In this document: positions 40,718 to 43,216 of the stretch, piece by piece | Position numbering within the stretch: the first letter of the stretch is position 1 | Layout: every line of letters starts with the position of its first letter | NCBI GenBank assembly: GCA_963204725.1 | Contig: CAUJHH010000050.1 | Span: 1 to 43,216, forward strand | DNA: 43,216 nt | Direction of reading: 5' to 3' | DNA from: Planctomycetota bacterium | GTDB lineage: Bacteria > Planctomycetota > Phycisphaerae > Phycisphaerales > UBA1924 | Program-made: the position numbers and the translations under genes | Notes under the pieces: generated by a model | Database searches by the model: none | The model's input: the letters and a program-made list of their open reading frames with translations, nothing else | What the model was told of the DNA's origin: nothing

Positions 40718-41424
40718 GGATAGGTCGCCCCCGCCGCGACGAGCTCGGATTCGTGCATAGGTTCGGCCACTTCAACGACGCGATCGACGAAGATGCCCGG
40801 GGAGACAACGACCTCCGGATCGATTCCGCCGGGCTGGACAATCGAGTTAACCTGAACGATGGTCACCTTCGCGGCCATGGCCATGATCGGTCCGAAGTTG
40901 CGGCCCGTCTTGTTGTACACCACGTTGCCGAAGGTGTCGGCGCAGCGGCCCTTGATGAGGGCGAAGTCCGCCCGGAGCCAACGCTCCAGCAGAAACTCCT
41001 TGCCATCGAATTCGCGAGATTCCTTGCCATCGGCAAGCGGCGTGCCGACAGCCGCCGGGGTGTAGAACGCGGGAATCCCCGCTCCGCCGGCGCGGATGCG
41101 CTCGGCGAGGGTTCCTTGGGGGACCAGTTCGAGCTCGATCTTGCCGCTGCGGTAGAGGTCCGGGAAGACGGTGGAGTTGGCAGTACGCGGGAATGAGCAA
41201 ATCACCTTTGACACACGCTCGGCCTTGAGCAGCGCGGCAAGACCTACCTCTCCACTGCCGGTGTTGTTGCTGATGACCGTGAGGCGGCGCGCGCCATGGT
41301 CGATCAGCGCGTGGATCAACTCGATCGGACTCCCGGCCTCGCCAAAGCCGCCGATCATGACGGACGCGCCATCGGGGATGTCCGCGACGGCCTCTTTGGG
41401 TCCTTGGACTTGCTTATCAACCAT
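40714..41424 (-). CDS. pcaI: 3-oxoacid (3-oxoadipate-like) CoA-transferase subunit A
   Basis: Protein of 236 residues, alpha subunit. 'IGGFGEAGSPIELIHALIDH' is the CoA-binding Gly motif of family I enzymes. 'ISNNTGSGEVGLAALLKAE', 'KVICSFPR', 'LYRSGKIELELVPQGTLAER' and 'RNFGPIMAMAAK' agree with PcaI; succinyl-CoA:acetoacetate transferases differ in the SNN..G and SFPR positions. ATG at 41424 overlaps the last eight bases of kamA, a sign of coupled translation. Substrate is a 3-oxo acid, most simply 3-oxoadipate by similarity, but acetoacetate or 3-oxo-6-aminohexanoate are possible. Confidence 0.92.
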   Translation of the reverse strand: MVDKQVQGPKEAVADIPDGASVMIGGFGEAGSPIELIHALIDHGARRLTVISNNTGSGEVGLAALLKAERVSKVICSFPRTANSTVFPDLYRSGKIELELVPQGTLAERIRAGGAGIPAFYTPAAVGTPLADGKESREFDGKEFLLERWLRADFALIKGRCADTFGNVVYNKTGRNFGPIMAMAAKVTIVQVNSIVQPGGIDPEVVVSPGIFVDRVVEVAEPMHESELVAAGATYP

Positions 41425-42868
41425 TGTCGGTTGCCGCGCAATGTGTGGCCAGCGTCTTGGCATCCTTCACGCGCGTGTAGTCGTAGAGACCGGCCTCATC
41501 GAAAAGCACCCGGTCTTCGTAGTCGTTGAACCACAGCGCCCTTGGGTTGCGTCCGACGATACAGACCTTGCAGCGATCGGGCGCGCTGCCCGCGTTGCGC
41601 AGAATCTTGAAAATCACAACGCCGTGCTCCGCTCCGGCCAGGCCGACGATCGGCTTGTTGGTCACCGCCACGACCTCGGTCTTGCCCTTGTAGTGCGTGA
41701 TCGACAGCCGGGCATGGGCCTCGACGCCCGAGAGCCCCTTCTGCGATTCGTTGAGAATCTGCCACGCTCGCTCGATCGGGATGTTGAACGCCTTGTACGC
41801 GACGATGTCGCGCCCGCAGAAAAAGTAGTGGTTATCGGCACCGACACGCTTCAGTTCACGCTGCATGATCCGCAAGGCGTCGGGGTCATCGTTGATGTCG
41901 CGGATAATCGGCGTCTGGTTCTCGACCGTGATCCACCCCCGAGCAAGGACGCCTCGCATCGCTGCGGCGGTATCCGGGACCCACTGGTAGAAGCCCTTGT
42001 CGTCCTGAACATACTCGCCATTCTCGTTCTTGACGAGGAACTCATCGGGGTGCTCGAAGTGCACCATCATGTGCACGCCGACTTCGGGGTACGTCTCGTG
42101 AAAGGCGTCGAGCATCGCGAGGAACGTCTCATCGAAACGCTTGGGATAGAACGCCATCTCCTTGGTGCCGATTCGGATCGATTCGATGCCGCTCTCGGCC
42201 AAGGCCGCGAGCCACGCGGCGATCTTCGAGTTGTTCAGCACCATCGGATCGCCGCCGGAAAGCAGGATCTCGCGCAGCTTCTCGCGCCCCGAGTCGGGGT
42301 GGCGGCCGCCGTTGGCCGCAACCTGCGCGTTGAACTCGCGAACGTACTCGGTGACCGCGGGAATCTCGGCGAGGCCCTTCTTGGCAACGGTCCCGTCTTT
42401 GCGCGCGATCTCCTTGCGAGCGATCAACTCTTCGCGGTAACAGAAGCGACAGTGAGCCGAGCAGGTCGAAACGACGTAGAGCAAGCCCATCTCATACTTG
42501 TGCAGCAGGCCCTCGACCGGGCTGTAATCCATCTGGTTGCCGGGGTCCTCAGAGCCCGCGAGATCGATCGTCTCATCCGGGCTGGCCTTGACCAGACGCT
42601 GCATCGGCTTGCTCTTGGTCGCAAGCTCGAAGTAGTGCCGCGTGACCTTCACCGGCATGCGCTTCTCGGCATCGCGGGCGGTGCCCTTGATCACGCGGAG
42701 CTGGACCAACTCATCACTCGAGTAAAAGCTCGCCATGTCCGCGGGAGCGCGCTCATCGAGGAACGGTGCCAGACCGTTGATGATCTCTCGCTTGTACTGG
42801 GCATCTACGACGCGGGCGAGAAAGAGGCGCTCGCGTTCGGTCTGCTCGTACGTCTGTATCGGCGGCAT
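41417..42868 (-). CDS. KamA-family radical SAM 2,3-aminomutase
   Basis: Protein of 483 residues, longer than clostridial lysine 2,3-aminomutase (416). The radical-SAM cluster motif is 'CSAHCRFCYRE' (Cys136, Cys140, Cys143). 'ILLSGGDPMVLNN' (201-213) is the SAM-binding GGD motif, and 'THYKGKTEV' (391-399) holds the likely PLP lysine, Lys396. By memory-based alignment, the two aspartates that hold the lysine side chain in the clostridial enzyme (Asp293, Asp330) fall at Gly352/Arg353 and Ser389, so the substrate may not be lysine. The family moves the alpha-amino group of an amino acid to the beta carbon using SAM, PLP and 4Fe-4S. ATG at 42868 follows GGGAGGAG. First gene of a four-gene operon. 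Confidence 0.88.
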   Translation of the reverse strand: MPPIQTYEQTERERLFLARVVDAQYKREIINGLAPFLDERAPADMASFYSSDELVQLRVIKGTARDAEKRMPVKVTRHYFELATKSKPMQRLVKASPDETIDLAGSEDPGNQMDYSPVEGLLHKYEMGLLYVVSTCSAHCRFCYREELIARKEIARKDGTVAKKGLAEIPAVTEYVREFNAQVAANGGRHPDSGREKLREILLSGGDPMVLNNSKIAAWLAALAESGIESIRIGTKEMAFYPKRFDETFLAMLDAFHETYPEVGVHMMVHFEHPDEFLVKNENGEYVQDDKGFYQWVPDTAAAMRGVLARGWITVENQTPIIRDINDDPDALRIMQRELKRVGADNHYFFCGRDIVAYKAFNIPIERAWQILNESQKGLSGVEAHARLSITHYKGKTEVVAVTNKPIVGLAGAEHGVVIFKILRNAGSAPDRCKVCIVGRNPRALWFNDYEDRVLFDEAGLYDYTRVKDAKTLATHCAATDNG

Positions 42869-42890
42869 CGAAACTCCTCCCGAATGGGCA

Positions 42891-42904
42891 CCCCGTTTCC
42901 GGGG
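42891..42904 (-). other. Small GNRA-type hairpin in front of the kamA ribosome site
   Basis: On the minus strand CCCCG-GAAA-CGGGG forms a five-pair stem with a GAAA tetraloop, about ten bases upstream of GGGAGGAG. It is a stable mRNA element placed where it could affect ribosome access or mRNA life. Confidence 0.45.
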
Positions 42905-42915
42905 CAACACTGAAA

Positions 42916-43038
42916 TCAGGTGTACACGGCGGCAAGGGCACTGTAACCCAACGACCAAAGAGGTGCCAGCATGTTCTTGCTGGAGCTTACTGCATCGGTC
43001 AGCGAATGGCTGACGCCTACCGAACGATAGATCGCCAT
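42916..43038 (-). CDS. Candidate 40-residue small frame upstream of kamA
   Basis: An open frame beginning MAIYRSVGVSHSLTDAVSSS and ending 'GYSALAAVYT' lies between the transposase fragment and kamA on the same strand. Its ATG at 43038 has no good ribosome site at normal spacing; an AAGGAG further up lies inside a hairpin. It may be a leader peptide, the truncated end of a gene cut by the insertion sequence, or chance. No family recognised. Confidence 0.25.
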   Translation of the reverse strand: MAIYRSVGVSHSLTDAVSSSKNMLAPLWSLGYSALAAVYT

Positions 43039-43063
43039 CTTTCGGCTGAAGGTCTCCTTCAGC
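42966..43063. other. Three successive hairpins in the kamA upstream region
   Basis: CCAGCA/TGCTGG (42966-42983), GTCAGC/GCTGAC (42998-43014) and GCTGAAGG/CCTTCAGC (43045-43063, perfect eight-pair stem with three-base loop) follow one another. If transcription of the operon begins upstream of 43063 these would form a structured leader. I do not recognise a lysine riboswitch or T-box. The right-most stem contains AAGGAG. Confidence 0.4.
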
Positions 43064-43087
43064 GCGAATCCAGCTTAAGAGCCCCTA

Positions 43088-43216
43088 TCACAATGACGGC
43101 TTGAGTGTTCTGTAGCAGATGATGAGGCATCCGATGGAGAGGAACGCCTGATGGATGTCGGCGCGGCGTTCGTAGCGGATGCGCAGCCGCCGGAACTGGT
43201 GCAGCCACGCGATGGT
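43088..43216 (-). mobile_element. C-terminal end of an IS5-like DDE transposase, cut by the window edge
   Basis: The last 42 codons before the TGA at 43088-43090 read 'TIAWLHQFRRLRIRYERRAD' then 'IHQAFLSIGCLIICYRTL'. The 'RT.AWLH.FRRLR.RYERR' tail is typical of IS5-family transposases, following the catalytic Glu. The gene enters from beyond the right edge. The end of the element should lie just left of 43088; a terminal repeat cannot be identified without its other end. It is inserted upstream of kamA. Confidence 0.88.

Noticed and set aside
37417..42868. Clostridial lysine fermentation cluster
   Set aside because: The 5,6-aminomutase, 3,5-diaminohexanoate dehydrogenase, cleavage enzyme and ammonia lyase are all missing, so this is not that pathway as known.
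41171..42913. 580-codon open frame opposite kamA
   Set aside because: Antisense shadow of a gene with an intact radical-SAM motif; no domain or export signal of its own.
42869..43087. Lysine riboswitch upstream of kamA
   Set aside because: The stems are short and separate; the five-way junction and conserved core of the lysine riboswitch were not recognised.
36724..43087. Direct repeat of the tRNA-Ser 3' end marking an attachment site
   Set aside because: I looked for GGTTCGAATCCCC to the right of the tRNA and found no second copy within the window.

Overview
The window is GC-rich and densely coded. It looks like a chromosomal piece of a Planctomycetota bacterium, probably close to the Phycisphaerae. 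The main evidence is the adjacent DUF1549/DUF1553 (with a CxxCH motif) and DUF1501 (Tat signal) genes at 33.2-36.6 kb, a pairing typical of planctomycetes. Housekeeping genes present are rpsD, gyrA, rpsA, trpS and tRNA-Ser(TGA). No rRNA, CRISPR array or intact prophage was seen.

Layout. 0-5.2 kb: MATE exporter, PpiD-like membrane chaperone, rpsD with a readable promoter, O-methyltransferase. 5.2-7.9 kb: two matching palindromes in front of an unknown repeat-bearing protein, then the magnesium transporter mgtE. 7.9-17.0 kb: a compact six-gene minus-strand operon (aldehyde dehydrogenase, class III aminotransferase, nitrilase-type amidase, very long Orn/Lys/Arg-type decarboxylase, ATP-grasp ligase, C45 Ntn-hydrolase), preceded by glutamate dehydrogenase. 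18.8-27 kb: degenerate receiver protein, then gyrA-STAS-lipoprotein, an unknown exported protein, a tiny plus-strand transcription unit and rpsA. 27.2-33.2 kb: trkA/trkH, a CaCA exchanger, trpS and corA. 33.2-36.6 kb: the planctomycete-type pair. 36.6-43.2 kb: tRNA-Ser, a decayed large serine recombinase, a thiolase, and a convergent operon kamA-pcaI-pcaJ-aminotransferase that ends next to an IS transposase fragment at the window edge.

Two metabolic systems stand out. (1) The right-hand cluster joins a radical-SAM 2,3-aminomutase to a beta-amino-acid-type aminotransferase, a 3-oxoadipate-type CoA-transferase (PcaI/PcaJ) and a 3-oxoadipyl-CoA-type thiolase (PcaF). Read as a pathway, an alpha-amino acid becomes a beta-amino acid, then a 3-oxo acid, then its CoA thioester, which is cleaved to acetyl-CoA plus an acyl-CoA. 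If the substrate is 2-aminoadipate, the products are succinyl-CoA and acetyl-CoA. (2) The left-hand operon has the parts of a ligase-protected diamine pathway: decarboxylation, ATP-dependent amide formation, transamination to an aldehyde, oxidation to an acid, amide hydrolysis. This would parallel the gamma-glutamyl-putrescine (Puu) route using unrelated enzymes. Both readings are inference from family membership and gene order. Glutamate dehydrogenase beside the left cluster could recycle the amino acceptor.

The right-hand cluster lies between a tRNA gene with a recombinase relic and an insertion sequence, so it may be an acquired metabolic island.
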